From: Cepaea nemoralis
Taxonomy: Eukaryota > Mollusca > Gastropoda > Stylommatophora > Helicidae
Length of the DNA stretch: 64,000 nucleotides
NCBI GenBank assembly: GCA_014155875.1
Contig: JACEFZ010024504.1
Location: 372,001-436,000 of the forward strand
Direction of reading: 5' to 3'
A program made the translations under genes and the position numbers. Each line of letters begins with the position of its first letter. The first letter of the stretch is position 1. This document shows positions 55,277 to 58,020 of the stretch, piece by piece. Below the pieces are notes generated by a model. That model saw only the letters and a list, made by a program, of their open reading frames with translations. It was not told where the DNA came from and did not search any database.

Positions 55277-56411
55277 ATAATGTACTTTTTGGTAGATGCA
55301 AGGATTATGGTACAGATGGTGTAGATGCTGATATCTGTTATAGTATCTATCTAACAAGCATCATTATCTTGATTATAATGGTCTCAGCATGCAGAATGAT
55401 TTTACTTGTGACCTCTGTGATGTCATAACAGTGATTAGTACAGGATAATGATCACTGCCAAGATCATCTTGACTTTGCTAGTATATTTCCACTGACGTTC
55501 ATGCAGAGCCTCTACAAACTCCAGTGCTTTATTCTGAAGTCCAGCCATATTCAGCTAGAGGATGCAGATAATAAGCAGAGCAAGGAGCTAGGCTCTCGTG
55601 TGGAGCCTTGGTAACAAAGGTTGTGCCCAAACTCCAATGGATATTTTCTGACTGGCATTGGAAGATAATAGGTTTATGCTGCAGGCATTTTCATATCAAA
55701 GGACACAATAAGACTGTCTTTCACTATCATCTAGGGGCCAATGGTTTGGTAACTCCAATGGCTCTGGAGAAAATCATGTTTAAGAGTTTAGGTGGGGATC
55801 ACAGAGATGGTTTCTTGTGCTGCAGGCTATATTATGACAGGCACATATTTTAGGTGGATTTTGTCCATACTTTAGAAGGTTCAACATAGCTGGCTAGAGA
55901 ACAAGTATGCAGAATGCTAAAGGAAACCACTACATTAATTTCCACAATAGATTTATGCACAGTGAAGTGACTTATTAAAATAAATGTTCACACAGCTGCA
56001 GACTGATAAGGTACAAGAAAATACTGCATAAGTGGAAACAAATTCAAGTGGATTTGCTGCTTTGGTAACAGTGGATAAGGCAACAAAAGAATTAATGGGT
56101 GGCATTAAAAGTCTAAAGGTTCATTTAAAGTGTACCAGCCTAGGTTCTGTCAACAATAACAGAATAAAACACCAGTTAGCTCACTTCCTTATCAAGTTCC
56201 TCTTTTATAGCATCTATTGTTTCCTCATGTTGACTGTTTGGGGGCATTTTGAGGTAATCCCGTTCCTCAGTCTTTTCTGCATCAGTATTTTCCATAACAT
56301 TTGTGGCTGTCTCTGCAGTTTCATGAACAGAGACAGGTAGGGTTAGAATGTCAAGCTCTGTTGTGTCGCTCTGAGTACAACTGCCCTTGGGTTGACTGTG
56401 GCATGACACGT
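7926..56411 (-). CDS. BRD8: BRD8-like bromodomain gene, spliced, partial (six exons seen)
   Basis: BRD8 is a bromodomain subunit of the NuA4/TIP60 histone acetyltransferase complex in the nucleus. Exons in gene order on the minus strand are A 56411-56185, B 49177-49012, C 40289-40120, D 36498-36418, E 32859-32791 and F 8103-7926. Every junction has AG acceptor and GT donor dinucleotides. Phases join exactly for A-B, C-D, D-E and E-F. Joined C-F gives the lead-in [12 protein letters not shown], then [26 protein letters not shown] and MYNSSNHNV, which follow the BRD8 bromodomain in order. B to C does not join in phase, so at least one exon is missing between them (a candidate lies at 46899-46951). 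The SANT-like N-terminus and the C-terminus after the bromodomain were not found. Introns run from 3.6 to 24.7 kb and hold nearly all the mobile DNA here. Identity is strong from exons C-F; A and B are assigned by position, phase and acidic/serine-rich composition. Confidence 0.88.
8106..8879. other. BRD8 intron sequence with a TG/TATG microsatellite
   Basis: No gene is seen. A purine/pyrimidine alternating run, mostly TG then TATG, occupies about 8805-8863. The rest is unremarkable A+T-rich intron. Confidence 0.5.
8880..9600 (+). pseudogene. Tc1/mariner (IS630) superfamily transposase relic
   Basis: The plus strand shows [18 protein letters not shown] and a following GVWCAVSR segment (the latter after a frame change), then WFQQDGATA, and finally a decayed LTPLDY in place of the usual SPDLTPxDF box. 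These are the first, second and third catalytic-acid neighbourhoods of a transposase family common in invertebrates. Stops and frameshifts break it. The upstream 8890-9090 fits the HTH-containing N-terminus. Terminal inverted repeats were not identified. Confidence 0.75.
9841..10603 (+). repeat. 5' LTR
   Basis: 763-bp long terminal repeat, TG...CA. It carries a TATATAA-like box near 10390 and ATTAAA about 35 bp downstream, plausible promoter and polyadenylation signals. A motif of 16 bp (GAACCCAAAGTGGGT-type) is repeated in tandem at about 10193-10243. Confidence 0.93.
10604..10755 (+). repeat. Four diverged copies of the primer-binding-site motif
   Basis: The motif TTATCTGG(G)AGGCTCGTC recurs at 10604, 10650, 10679 and 10733, each with small changes. 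The first copy abuts the LTR and is the likely functional site; the others look like decayed local duplications. Confidence 0.75.
10609..10626 (+). promoter_or_regulatory. Primer binding site of the 9.8-kb LTR element
   Basis: TGGAAGGCTCGTCCGG begins 5 nt after the LTR. The layout fits the complement of a tRNA 3' end: CCA, discriminator base, seven acceptor bases, then the T stem. The sequence is close to the tRNA-Pro complement used by many retroelements; the exact tRNA is inferred. Confidence 0.7.
10914..10986 (+). repeat. (AG)n microsatellite in the LTR-element leader
   Basis: About 36 uninterrupted AG units within the 5' leader of the LTR element. Confidence 0.98.
11656..12302 (+). CDS. 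Hypothetical hydrophobic ORFs in the LTR-element leader
   Basis: Two short open frames (11656-11964, 102 codons; 12000-12302, 100 codons) lie between the primer binding site and gag, in different frames. The first contains a hydrophobic stretch ([17 protein letters not shown]); the second has a longer one (about residues 46-70, [21 protein letters not shown]) that would suit a transmembrane helix, followed by Cys-rich sequence. I recognise no family. Chance frames in A+T-rich leader DNA are possible, and codon use is not obviously selected. No splice or start context decides the matter. Confidence 0.25.
12937..14140 (+). pseudogene. gag of the 9.8-kb LTR element, frameshifted
   Basis: It starts at the ATG of [18 protein letters not shown]. 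Residues about 20-95 are a charged coiled coil rich in Glu, Lys and Arg, as in the gag N-terminus at 60 kb. The first frame stops at 13224. The capsid-like part continues in another frame at 13337-13699 ([36 protein letters not shown]). It then shifts again at 13704-14081, and the zinc knuckle is at about 14093-14143. The knuckle reads [14 protein letters not shown], so the first Cys of CX2CX4HX4C is replaced by Tyr. At least three frame changes make it non-functional as read. Confidence 0.8.
14141..14821 (+). CDS. Retroelement aspartic protease region with upstream Cys/His motif
   Basis: This frame encodes a Cys/His motif (CX2CX13CGH, 14201-14260) followed by a retropepsin domain. The catalytic Asp of DSGCTSIGV is at 14351-14353, and the flap/C-terminal signature [11 protein letters not shown] is near residue 130-140. 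The tail after residue 145 is acidic and unstructured, and a stop ends it at 14819-14821. It is the counterpart of 61437-61810 in the second LTR element. Normally this would be an internal part of a gag-pol polyprotein; here it is separated by frame changes from gag and by a stop from the integrase remnant. Confidence 0.8.
   Translation: MRETEHSNAAQVIETLNNENCSGCKPLFEKDGQPVLMCGHTVKAGSAVHEGGSLKMHHGFFNDRSSLTIRDSGCTSIGVGKSLVHPSDYTGKKIRCITFNGTVEFYPLAVITVKTPYITGRVTACVLDSPVADLIIGNVPGVKDCTEEEVVYWDQKHSLSSNEVVTKRKPKLESIAEEKEALEVDTEDKDRTAEQVRMDLKYSCRESQRQDTTLDKCFQGCSKCET
14940..15300 (+). pseudogene. Integrase zinc-domain remnant
   Basis: At about 14946-15060 the frame reads [17 protein letters not shown], followed by QVYWPGF, aligning with the HDIPFAGHMAYAKTR and QFYWPKF parts of the integrase HHCC domain at 62322-62445. 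The CX2C pair and the whole DDE core are missing. The rest to 15300 is open but unrecognised. It lies directly after the protease region with no RT between. Confidence 0.65.
15651..15665 (+). promoter_or_regulatory. Polypurine tract
   Basis: AAGAGGGGGGTAA immediately precedes the 3' LTR, the expected primer site for plus-strand DNA synthesis. Confidence 0.85.
15666..16430 (+). repeat. 3' LTR
   Basis: 765-bp copy of the LTR at 9841-10603, about 99% identical by my count, followed by the TAGAG target duplication. Confidence 0.95.
16436..17170. other. Unassigned intron DNA with a G22 tract
   Basis: A run of 22 G occupies 16504-16525. Sequence from 16560 to 17100 is less A+T-rich than average and contains short open stretches but no motif I recognise. 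It may be a decayed transposon. Confidence 0.35.
17183..17830 (+). pseudogene. RTE-like LINE 3' fragment
   Basis: This is a 5'-truncated copy of the main RTE family here. It begins in the region after the YADD motif ([34 protein letters not shown]), with [22 protein letters not shown] and FFGHVMRRN following. One frameshift near 17715 separates the final [14 protein letters not shown] motif. The 3' UTR reads into the TGGCACATGATTG tail, followed by TGATTGAT repeats. Homologous copies lie at 40.5, 45.7, 50.4, 54.2 and 56.7 kb. Confidence 0.85.
17990..20980. other. About 3 kb without a recognised gene; one microsatellite
   Basis: A (GAT)n-(AT)n microsatellite spans 18335-18385. Several short frames (for example 18441-18680, 19867-20232) show no known domain and no splice context. 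A stretch from about 20760 to 20960 looks like a moderately G+C-rich interspersed repeat. I found no BRD8 exon and no transposase motif. Confidence 0.4.
20985..21125 (+). pseudogene. Short LINE ORF2 fragment
   Basis: The frame reads [20 protein letters not shown] followed by [14 protein letters not shown] after a stop. This is the post-YADD region of the LINE family whose C-terminus is seen at 27345-28012. It ends abruptly at the 5' end of the next LINE. Confidence 0.7.
21412..22332 (+). pseudogene. AP-like endonuclease domain of the I-superclade LINE
   Basis: The open frame begins with an ATG in the presumed 5' UTR; the domain proper starts near residue 60 ([16 protein letters not shown]). 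Catalytic-motif neighbourhoods QETHL, GDFNS and PDLAF are present. The final SDH is lost (AGSYQTNQ), and a frameshift at about 22210 scrambles the remaining 40 residues. The role would be target-DNA nicking for target-primed reverse transcription. Confidence 0.8.
22350..24175 (+). pseudogene. Reverse transcriptase region of the I-superclade LINE
   Basis: It reads through three frames: 22358-22945 (thumb-proximal linker ending in [18 protein letters not shown]), 22930-23280 ([19 protein letters not shown] in a broken frame), 23277-23621 ([26 protein letters not shown]) and 23691-24125 ([22 protein letters not shown]). A stop follows [13 protein letters not shown] 20-plus-bp direct duplication (AATGAACTAGAAAAGATCAC) at about 24089-24135 adds another lesion. 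Confidence 0.82.
24223..24927 (-). mobile_element. piggyBac-like MITE, copy 1 (TTAA-flanked)
   Basis: 705 bp between TTAA duplications at 24223-24226 and 24924-24927. Termini are CCCTTTACAGGG and its inverse. It is inserted in the LINE between RT and RNase H. On the minus strand it carries an ATG frame, [16 protein letters not shown] onward, closed by a stop after about 28 codons. It is nearly the same length as the copy at 32960-33663, which is in the opposite orientation. TTAA targeting and CCCTTT ends are typical of piggyBac elements. Confidence 0.85.
24928..25962 (+). pseudogene. RNase H and Cys-rich tail of the I-superclade LINE
   Basis: After the MITE the frame resumes with [19 protein letters not shown]. 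RNase H motifs are [10 protein letters not shown] (first Asp), [12 protein letters not shown] (Glu), [10 protein letters not shown] (second Asp) and, after a frame change, [11 protein letters not shown]. The tail has [38 protein letters not shown] and [10 protein letters not shown]. Two or more frameshifts are present, near 25240 and 25540. Confidence 0.82.
25970..26660. other. No recognised feature
   Basis: Probable LINE 3' flank followed by unassigned intron DNA. No motif, exon or repeat boundary was recognised. Confidence 0.35.
26670..27330 (+). repeat. Dispersed repeat block A, partly duplicated
   Basis: An approximately 80-bp motif (GAAATGGAATATTGCTTGGATAGCAAATCC start) occurs twice, at about 26745 and 26848. 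It is followed by a longer unit ending in GGTTAACCCGGTCAACAAATG and GCAGCTCTGCTGTAAACAG. Related pieces occur at 29100-29640, 29830-30180, 32255-32345 and 39060-39180. It is probably the 5' UTR of the LINE that follows at 27345 or a derived non-autonomous repeat. Confidence 0.6.
27335..28012 (+). pseudogene. LINE ORF2 C-terminus ending in a C2H2-like finger
   Basis: Frames encode [48 protein letters not shown], and after frameshifts a GHLxR region and [20 protein letters not shown] with a following RTH, a C2H2 zinc-finger-like end typical of this LINE group. The 3' end is near TTCTTGATGGACAAACA at 27998. The copy at 53164-54230 on the other strand has the same C-terminus and 3' end. Confidence 0.75.
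28058..28602 (+). pseudogene. Relic of a widespread uncharacterised repeat-encoded protein
   Basis: With frame corrections the plus strand reads [20 protein letters not shown], then [16 protein letters not shown], and later segments with IFILDMFVG and AESF. The pattern (SSKRSLKAVLLHNGN...; a GDFK-like core; WDSRA) matches an uncharacterised protein family that I recall as scattered through many animal genomes in repetitive DNA. Its biochemical role is unknown to me. Several stops make this copy dead. Confidence 0.45.
28610..28930 (+). repeat. LINE 5'-UTR-like segment
   Basis: The start, GTGTCTCCACCTTGCCGTGG, and the following AGCTTGCGTGTCCCATTGACC and TGCTCTGCAGGTAGACTGAG match the pattern at 21155-21330 upstream of the I-superclade LINE. 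No coding part follows. Confidence 0.55.
29100..30180 (+). repeat. Two diverged copies of repeat block A
   Basis: Copies at about 29100-29640 and 29830-30180 share with 26740-27320 the motifs GGAACGCACGGCTAGTGAATC-like start, GTGAGCCCAGT, CTGCCTTCCCTTGAGGG and TTGACCAGCTG. The divergence between copies suggests old age. Confidence 0.55.
30480..30700 (+). repeat. SINE family 1, copy 1 (body)
   Basis: Shares with 52075-52200 the body CACGAGT, TTTTTTC, GGAGACTCC, GAGCTACGGAGTTCGTGCTT-type and GAGCCATATGGGATAAAA. The tRNA-like head is degraded here. Confidence 0.7.
30700..31375. other. No gene seen
   Basis: Intron DNA with short frames lacking recognised motifs. Confidence 0.35.
31380..31850 (-). 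pseudogene. LINE reverse-transcriptase C-terminal fragment (separate family)
   Basis: The minus-strand frame carries [34 protein letters not shown] and [18 protein letters not shown], the thumb and post-RT region of a LINE with a YLG-I-FD motif. It differs from both RTE and the 21-kb LINE. It is 5'- and 3'-truncated. Confidence 0.7.
31945..32345 (-). pseudogene. Decayed RTE-type LINE linker plus a repeat-A scrap
   Basis: The minus strand at about 32230-32150 reads [16 protein letters not shown], a linker motif between endonuclease and RT. The remainder to 31945 is compatible with more linker/RT but full of stops. A plus-strand scrap of repeat block A (GGTTAACCCGGTCAACAAATG) lies at 32262-32340. 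Confidence 0.5.
32524..32645. repeat. (TA)n then (TG)n microsatellite
   Basis: About 41 TA units at 32524-32605, then TG-rich sequence to about 32642. It lies in BRD8 intron E-F, about 150 bp from exon E. Confidence 0.97.
32791..32859 (-). CDS. BRD8: BRD8 exon E: bromodomain ZA-loop segment
   Basis: 69-nt exon coding [20 protein letters not shown]. The first nucleotide completes the Lys codon from exon D; the last two start the Arg codon completed by exon F. Acceptor AG is the complement of 32860-32861; donor GT is the complement of 32789-32790. The human counterpart has [20 protein letters not shown] at the same place. Confidence 0.95.
32960..33663 (+). mobile_element. piggyBac-like MITE, copy 2
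   Basis: 704 bp from TTAA (32960-32963) to TTAA (33660-33663), with ends CCCTTTACAAGG and CCCTGTAAAGGG. It has the same interior as 24223-24927 but inverted relative to it. A plus-strand ATG at 33213 begins the [20 protein letters not shown] frame, which stops after about 28 codons in both copies, consistent with an internally deleted transposase gene. Confidence 0.87.
33664..34560. other. No gene seen
   Basis: Intron DNA between BRD8 exons D and E. A+T-rich, with no recognised motif apart from possible LINE debris near 34440-34560. Confidence 0.35.
34566..35070 (-). pseudogene. I-superclade LINE: RNase H start and Cys tail
   Basis: On the minus strand from 35070 downward, with frame corrections: [25 protein letters not shown], the PAGKYC motif and a Glu-containing helix. 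After an internal deletion comes the tail [18 protein letters not shown]. This is the same family as 24928-25962 and 7290-7700. The Cys tail has lost some Cys residues. Confidence 0.7.
35200..35430 (+). pseudogene. I-superclade LINE tail relic
   Basis: The frame reads [20 protein letters not shown] and the following [11 protein letters not shown], corresponding to [20 protein letters not shown] and NKLKIGDT at 25710-25790. It lies in opposite orientation to the preceding fragment. Confidence 0.6.
35431..36413. other. No gene established
   Basis: A segment at about 35545-35600 weakly resembles a retroelement RT lead-in ([10 protein letters not shown]) but is too short to call. A TGAT-repeat cluster is at about 35850-35875. 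No exon was seen. Confidence 0.35.
36418..36498 (-). CDS. BRD8: BRD8 exon D: bromodomain helix Z lead-in
   Basis: 81-nt exon coding [20 protein letters not shown] followed by RAAATH. The acceptor AG is the complement of 36499-36500 and the donor GTAAGT is the complement of 36412-36417. One leading nucleotide completes a Cys codon from exon C; two trailing nucleotides start the codon completed in exon E. It matches the [16 protein letters not shown] segment of vertebrate BRD8. Confidence 0.95.
36500..37021. other. BRD8 intron C-D: unassigned repeats
   Basis: Contains a moderately G+C-rich stretch (36660-36840) that may be part of a dispersed repeat, and a TATG/CATA-rich imperfect palindrome at 36905-36950. 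No gene is seen. Confidence 0.35.
37022..37373. mobile_element. 352-bp foldback element with 93-bp inverted arms
   Basis: Arms 37022-37114 and 37281-37373 are near-perfect inverted repeats: the left begins ATGAATTGGAAACAAATAGG and the right ends with its complement. The 166-bp loop has no coding motif. The 12-bp sequence ACTCTAGCAAAG occurs both upstream at 36978-36989 and directly after the right arm at 37374-37385, a possible target duplication if the element extends about 30 bp further left. It is inserted next to a LINE endonuclease fragment. Confidence 0.8.
37374..37975 (+). pseudogene. I-superclade LINE endonuclease with a triplicated 38-residue segment
   Basis: The frame contains [13 protein letters not shown] (GDFNS-type motif with G changed to A) and later KPDLAF. 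Between them a 114-bp unit ([20 protein letters not shown] onward) is repeated three times in frame, at 37515, 37629 and 37743. Copies 1 and 2 look identical; copy 3 has a few changes. The intact homologue at 21412-22332 has one such segment. A frameshift follows the last motif, near [19 protein letters not shown] sequence where AGSDH would be expected. Confidence 0.8.
38080..38480 (+). pseudogene. I-superclade LINE C-terminal tail
   Basis: Frame [20 protein letters not shown], then [19 protein letters not shown] and [10 protein letters not shown], homologous to the minus-strand fragment at 7290-7700. It probably belongs to the same degraded copy as 37374-37975, with RT and RNase H deleted. 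Confidence 0.72.
38590..38800 (-). repeat. Possible tRNA-derived SINE
   Basis: The minus strand has a GTTCGATTGAGG segment resembling a pol III B box (about 38728-38740) and an upstream region that could hold an A box. No second copy was recognised in this window, so the call is weak. Confidence 0.3.
38801..39565. other. No gene seen; scrap of repeat block A
   Basis: About 39060-39185 matches the repeat-A motif (AATATACGTAGGTGAGGTTAAGC, compare 26980). The rest is A+T-rich intron. Confidence 0.4.
39571..39790 (+). repeat. SINE family 2, copy with tRNA-like head
   Basis: A-box-like GTGGCCAAAAAGATAAGAGC at 39583-39602 and B-box-like GGTTCAACTCC at 39644-39654 form a tRNA-related pol III promoter. 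The body CAATGGCAAACTACTGAATG, with TTGCCTAGAAAATCAA and GACATGCAAC, recurs at 43331-43453 and 50222-50333. It ends in (CAAA)n. Confidence 0.72.
40120..40289 (-). CDS. BRD8: BRD8 exon C: acidic/serine-rich region before the bromodomain
   Basis: 170-nt exon coding [20 protein letters not shown] and later [13 protein letters not shown], which parallels ADSIPSSPASSQFS directly before the bromodomain of vertebrate BRD8. Acceptor CAG (complement 40290-40292), donor GTAAGT (complement 40114-40119). It enters in phase 0 and leaves in phase 2, joining exon D exactly. Because exon B leaves in phase 1, B cannot splice directly to C. Confidence 0.9.
40290..40540. other. BRD8 intron, LINE-tail-like sequence
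   Basis: The minus strand has [15 protein letters not shown] tail sequence near 40380-40460, probably the 3' end of a LINE. No exon. Confidence 0.35.
40545..41345 (-). pseudogene. RTE-like LINE 3' fragment
   Basis: A degraded copy of the 17-kb family: [53 protein letters not shown], then FFGHVM-region remnants down to the 3' UTR at 40545 (CATCATCATCATGTGCCATG). Many stops are present, and it is truncated upstream of about 41345. Confidence 0.8.
41379..41836 (-). pseudogene. LINE ORF2 fragment, third family
   Basis: Minus-strand frames read [51 protein letters not shown] and CEIRCLRRA, the post-YADD region of a LINE whose C-terminus may be represented at 6400-6664. A frameshift at about 41555 joins the two halves. 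Confidence 0.72.
41850..43330. other. Mostly unassigned; one LINE tail relic
   Basis: About 42055-42260 (plus) shows GELKRKAEK- and [18 protein letters not shown] decayed LINE C-terminus ending in (GAT)n. A 117-codon minus-strand frame at 42575-42928 has no recognised motif. Confidence 0.4.
43331..43455 (+). repeat. SINE family 2, body copy
   Basis: GGGAGCCGGTCGTTCAGAAA then GCAATGGCAAACTACTGAAC, TTGCCTAGTACATCAA and AAGGGATGTGCAAC, matching 39700-39785 and 50222-50333. An (AT)n run follows at 43460-43480. Confidence 0.72.
43540..43860 (+). pseudogene. Decayed LINE ORF2 C-terminus
   Basis: With corrections: [21 protein letters not shown]-like and [13 protein letters not shown] motifs, in the order of RTE-type C-termini. 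Full of stops. Confidence 0.5.
44033..45668 (+). repeat. 38-bp minisatellite, about 43 copies
   Basis: The unit runs TGTCCACTGTTGTATTAGTC then AACTCCTGCCACTTTATG (38 bp). Variation is concentrated at one junction, where copies read GTCAACTCC, GTCAACCAACTCC, GTCAACAACTCC, GTCACCACTCC or GTCAAGCTCC, so length changes cluster between unit halves. Some copies carry ATTTTATG for ACTTTATG. Open frames through it are artefacts of a repeat without stops. It lies in the BRD8 intron between exons B and C. Confidence 0.98.
45690..46190 (-). pseudogene. RTE-like LINE 3' fragment, strongly decayed
   Basis: Complement of the 17-kb family: about 46080-46000 [15 protein letters not shown], about 45970 QETNE-type, about 45900 GHIMRK-type, and 3' UTR to about 45700 (ATCATGTACTATGC). 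It starts right after the minisatellite. Confidence 0.65.
46195..46898. other. No gene seen
   Basis: Intron DNA without recognised motifs. Confidence 0.35.
46899..46951 (-). CDS. BRD8: Candidate small BRD8 exon between B and C
   Basis: 53 nt between an acceptor (pyrimidine-rich TTCTATTTTACCATTCAG, complement) and a donor GTATGT. If it enters with the single G left by exon B, it reads [18 protein letters not shown] and exits in phase 0, exactly what exon C requires. The composition (Ser-rich) suits the flanking exons, but there is no clear sequence match to known BRD8, and chance is possible. Confidence 0.35.
46960..47335. other. No gene seen
   Basis: A+T-rich intron DNA without recognised motifs. 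Confidence 0.35.
47336..47455 (+). pseudogene. I-superclade LINE scrap
   Basis: [19 protein letters not shown] at 22460-22520 is matched by AAATTTTGCAGGATAAAGTA and following sequence here. Only about 110 bp remains. Confidence 0.55.
47636..48989 (+). mobile_element. mariner (DD34D) transposon with decayed transposase
   Basis: Terminal inverted repeats: left AGGTGCGTTCATTTGAAATC at 47636, right (complement) AGGGGCGTTCATTTTAAAAC ending at about 48987, next to TA at the left (47634-47635). The transposase starts at 47787 or just upstream. The N-terminal HTH frame is 47787-47975, with a stop after WKGR. The next block is 48060-48263 ([16 protein letters not shown]). A frameshift follows near 48240, and the catalytic block is 48217-48864. 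Catalytic acids are in [22 protein letters not shown] and [12 protein letters not shown], with 34 residues between the second and third. One stop and one frameshift are the main lesions, so it is a fairly young copy. It ends about 20 bp from the BRD8 exon B donor. Confidence 0.9.
49012..49177 (-). CDS. BRD8: BRD8 exon B
   Basis: 166-nt exon reading [40 protein letters not shown] and [15 protein letters not shown]. Acceptor AG (complement 49178-49179), donor GTATAT (complement 49006-49011). It enters in phase 0, fitting exon A, and leaves in phase 1. The acidic and SP/SS-rich character and the IKDEPLSP motif resemble the region of BRD8 before the bromodomain, but sequence similarity alone would not prove it. 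Confidence 0.75.
49272..50157 (+). pseudogene. Tigger/pogo-type transposon relic (CENP-B-like HTH)
   Basis: Terminal-repeat-like AGTCAAGTCCACTTAAGTCG at 49275 and further AAGTCGAATTCGG motifs to about 49490 precede a coding relic. It reads [19 protein letters not shown] and, after an in-frame stop, [12 protein letters not shown] and VCGEKQSVD, the CENP-B DNA-binding HTH of pogo/Tigger transposases. It continues as an acidic open stretch to 50155 without the DDE domain. A C24-A9-T8 tract interrupts at 49504-49544. Confidence 0.75.
49504..49527 (+). repeat. C24 homopolymer followed by A9 and T8
   Basis: A long mononucleotide C tract directly next to A and T runs. Confidence 0.97.
50222..50335 (+). 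repeat. SINE family 2, body copy
   Basis: AGCCGGTTGCTCAGAAAGCA, then ATGGCAAACTACTGAGCG, ATCTTGCCAAGAAATCAAC and a GGAAATGCTAAC end. Matches 39700-39785 and 43331-43453. Confidence 0.72.
50343..50425. repeat. (TA)n microsatellite
   Basis: About 41 TA units between the SINE tail and the 3' end of an RTE LINE. Apparent YIYI frames through it are artefacts. Confidence 0.98.
50426..51135 (-). pseudogene. RTE-like LINE 3' fragment
   Basis: Minus-strand motifs in order from 51131: [40 protein letters not shown], and after a frame change at about 50825 [33 protein letters not shown] and CFGHVIRRN. Its 3' end is at the (TA)n run. Only two frames are needed, so it is less decayed than the 40- and 45-kb copies. 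Confidence 0.85.
51140..51990. other. No gene; tetranucleotide-rich tract 51460-51605
   Basis: CTGT, CTGC, CTAT, CTAC and CGAC tetranucleotides follow one another over about 145 bp. The rest is unassigned. Confidence 0.6.
51995..52205 (+). repeat. SINE family 1, copy with tRNA-like head
   Basis: A-box-like GTGGTGAAGTGGTCAAGCCG at 52001-52020 and B-box-like TGTTCGATTCCGG at 52046-52058. The body shared with 30540-30680 includes GGAGACTCC, GAGCTACGGAGTTCGTGCTT and CCATATGGGATAAAA. The spacing (about 45 bp between boxes) suits a tRNA with a longer variable region. Confidence 0.78.
52495..53005 (-). pseudogene. RTE-like LINE reverse transcriptase fragment
   Basis: The complement shows RYADD-type sequence at about 52600, [13 protein letters not shown], [24 protein letters not shown] and FIDYXKAFDKV-type motifs up to about 52950, all with stops. 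It faces the fragment at 53020. Confidence 0.7.
53020..55080 (+). pseudogene. RTE-like LINE interrupted by another LINE
   Basis: The left part, 53020-53155, reads [20 protein letters not shown]. The right part, 54240-55080, resumes with GVQKG (of VRQGC), then [18 protein letters not shown], [11 protein letters not shown], [12 protein letters not shown] and AHDDDYY-tail sequence. The region between (53164-54230) is an inserted LINE on the opposite strand. The host copy is old and full of stops. Confidence 0.7.
53164..54230 (-). pseudogene. LINE ORF2 C-terminus (same family as 27.3 kb), nested
   Basis: On the minus strand: [32 protein letters not shown], the [20 protein letters not shown] segment and CPYCERTF. 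The 3' end AATGATGATGACCATTCATT (complement) matches 27970-28010. An internal duplication repeats the [17 protein letters not shown] region at about 53880-53960 and 54065-54140. It lies inside the RTE copy. Confidence 0.78.
55081..56184. other. No gene seen; C30 tract
   Basis: A run of 30 C at 55247-55276. The remaining BRD8 intron A-B sequence has no recognised motif. Confidence 0.45.
56185..56411 (-). CDS. BRD8: BRD8 exon A (most 5' exon seen)
   Basis: 227-nt exon reading [60 protein letters not shown] and [15 protein letters not shown]. Acceptor AG (complement 56412-56413) after a T-rich tract; donor GTGAGC (complement 56179-56184). It enters in phase 1 and leaves in phase 0, joining exon B. 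The acidic low-complexity character suits the middle of BRD8; no domain is present, so the assignment depends on position and phase. Confidence 0.65.
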
Positions 56412-56704
56412 CTGAAAGAAAGTGAATAAGAAAAATAATTTTTTTCTCCCACATTTGTATTAAGTACAATTTTACACTGTGAGCTAATTAGGGAAAACTG
56501 CTTCCTGTACAAACCAAAGTGATATTATTCTTGACTAGGACAAATATAAAACATGGTGTTTAATGGCTCAAAGGTGTGGCAACCATCTCTAAGTCAAAAT
56601 ATAATGAGTTTGAATCCAGTTGTGAACAATGTTTACAAATAACAAACCTGATGATGTTATACCTTTCCTTGGTGGCAAACATGTTCTGCACACATTAGAA
56701 ATCC

Positions 56705-57525
56705 ATTCCATCCATCATGTGCCATGCTGGAAAGCGTGGGAGATCATGATTCGCCATTTCGCTCGATCACCAGAGTCGTGGATCAGCTCAGTGTTCCTGT
56801 CTCGACTATGCCATGTGGCCAAGCCATCCAGGTATTTACTTCTCGATCTTCCCCTTGGTCTGTTCCCTTTGATCTTGCCAGTTGTCACCAAGTTCTCCAA
56901 TTCATTTCTTCTCATAACATGTCCCAAAAATTTTGACTGTCTACGTCTAATTTCTCTAATCAATTTACGATTTTCATTAGTTTCCTGTAGTACTTGGTCA
57001 TTTGTTTTTCTGCCTGTCCATGAAATTCTTTGCATTCTATCCCAGAAACCACATTTCTACAGCCATCAGATGTTTTTCAGCTTGACTGCTCATTGTCCAA
57101 GTTTCACATCCATACAAAAGTATAGGCTCTATGTAGCATCTCAACACTCTTTTTCTCATTTCAACTGACATCTTTTTATTGGTCAGTATGTTTTTCATCT
57201 TGCTAAAGGCTACCTTTGCCATGGCGATTCTTGTTCTAATCTCTTCAAGGCATCTCCCATCAGATGTTATGACTGTTCTGAGATAATTGTATTGATTCAC
57301 TTGTTGAAGAATAGTCCCATTTACTTGTATATTACATTGTGGTACTTCTTTCTTCTTAGTGATGACCATAATCTGTCTTTTTAAAATTTAACTCTAACCC
57401 CAGTTGTTCACTGTGTGCAACAACCACATCTACTAATTGTTGCAGATCCTGCTCATTGTCTGCAATCAATACTGTATCATCTGCATATCTAATGTTATTG
57501 ATGTTTCGTCCTCCAATAGAAATCC
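56705..57525 (-). pseudogene. RTE-like LINE 3' fragment, best-preserved copy
   Basis: From 57525 downward: the [19 protein letters not shown] region, [58 protein letters not shown], and after a frame change at about 57036 [32 protein letters not shown] and RSKYLDGLA. It ends in the CCATGCTGG/CATGATGG 3' UTR at 56705. It contains the YADD box that other 3' copies lack. Confidence 0.87.
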
Positions 57526-58020
57526 GTTGGCAGTTGGAAATCTAAAGTGTAGTTGTGCAGTGTGCTACTCTGGCAAAACTACACAACCTATCCACAACAG
57601 CTATGTTTATAGCATGTGTGGATTCTGTCAAATACAAACTGAGATCCTTACCAATGATGTGGAGTCTGTGCACTGTGCATATCCAACTTAATGATAAATC
57701 ACTGCTATTGTCCTCCATCATGAGCCATACCAGTATGTGTGAGCGGTTATGGTTCACCATCTCATACAATCATAAGAGTCCTAGATCAGGTCTGTGTTCT
57801 TGTCCTCGCTATGCCATATGACCATCCAGATAATTGTTGTCGATAGATTCATGATCTAGGCATCTGTAAAGAAGGTAGTCTGTCCTTGCTTTCCTTCACT
57901 ACAGTGAGCATAGTGGTCGGTGACTGTAGCCACTACCTCTAAAAAGTGATTCTCTGTCTACCATCAAGAACTTATGGCCATAACCAACAAGGCTGCTCCC
58001 AAGCTCAATCCCAAACTGCT
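57526..58020. other. Decayed repeat sequence
   Basis: About 57716-57835 on the minus strand resembles another RTE 3' UTR (GTGAGCGGTTATGGTTCACC, complement). No gene. Confidence 0.45.
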
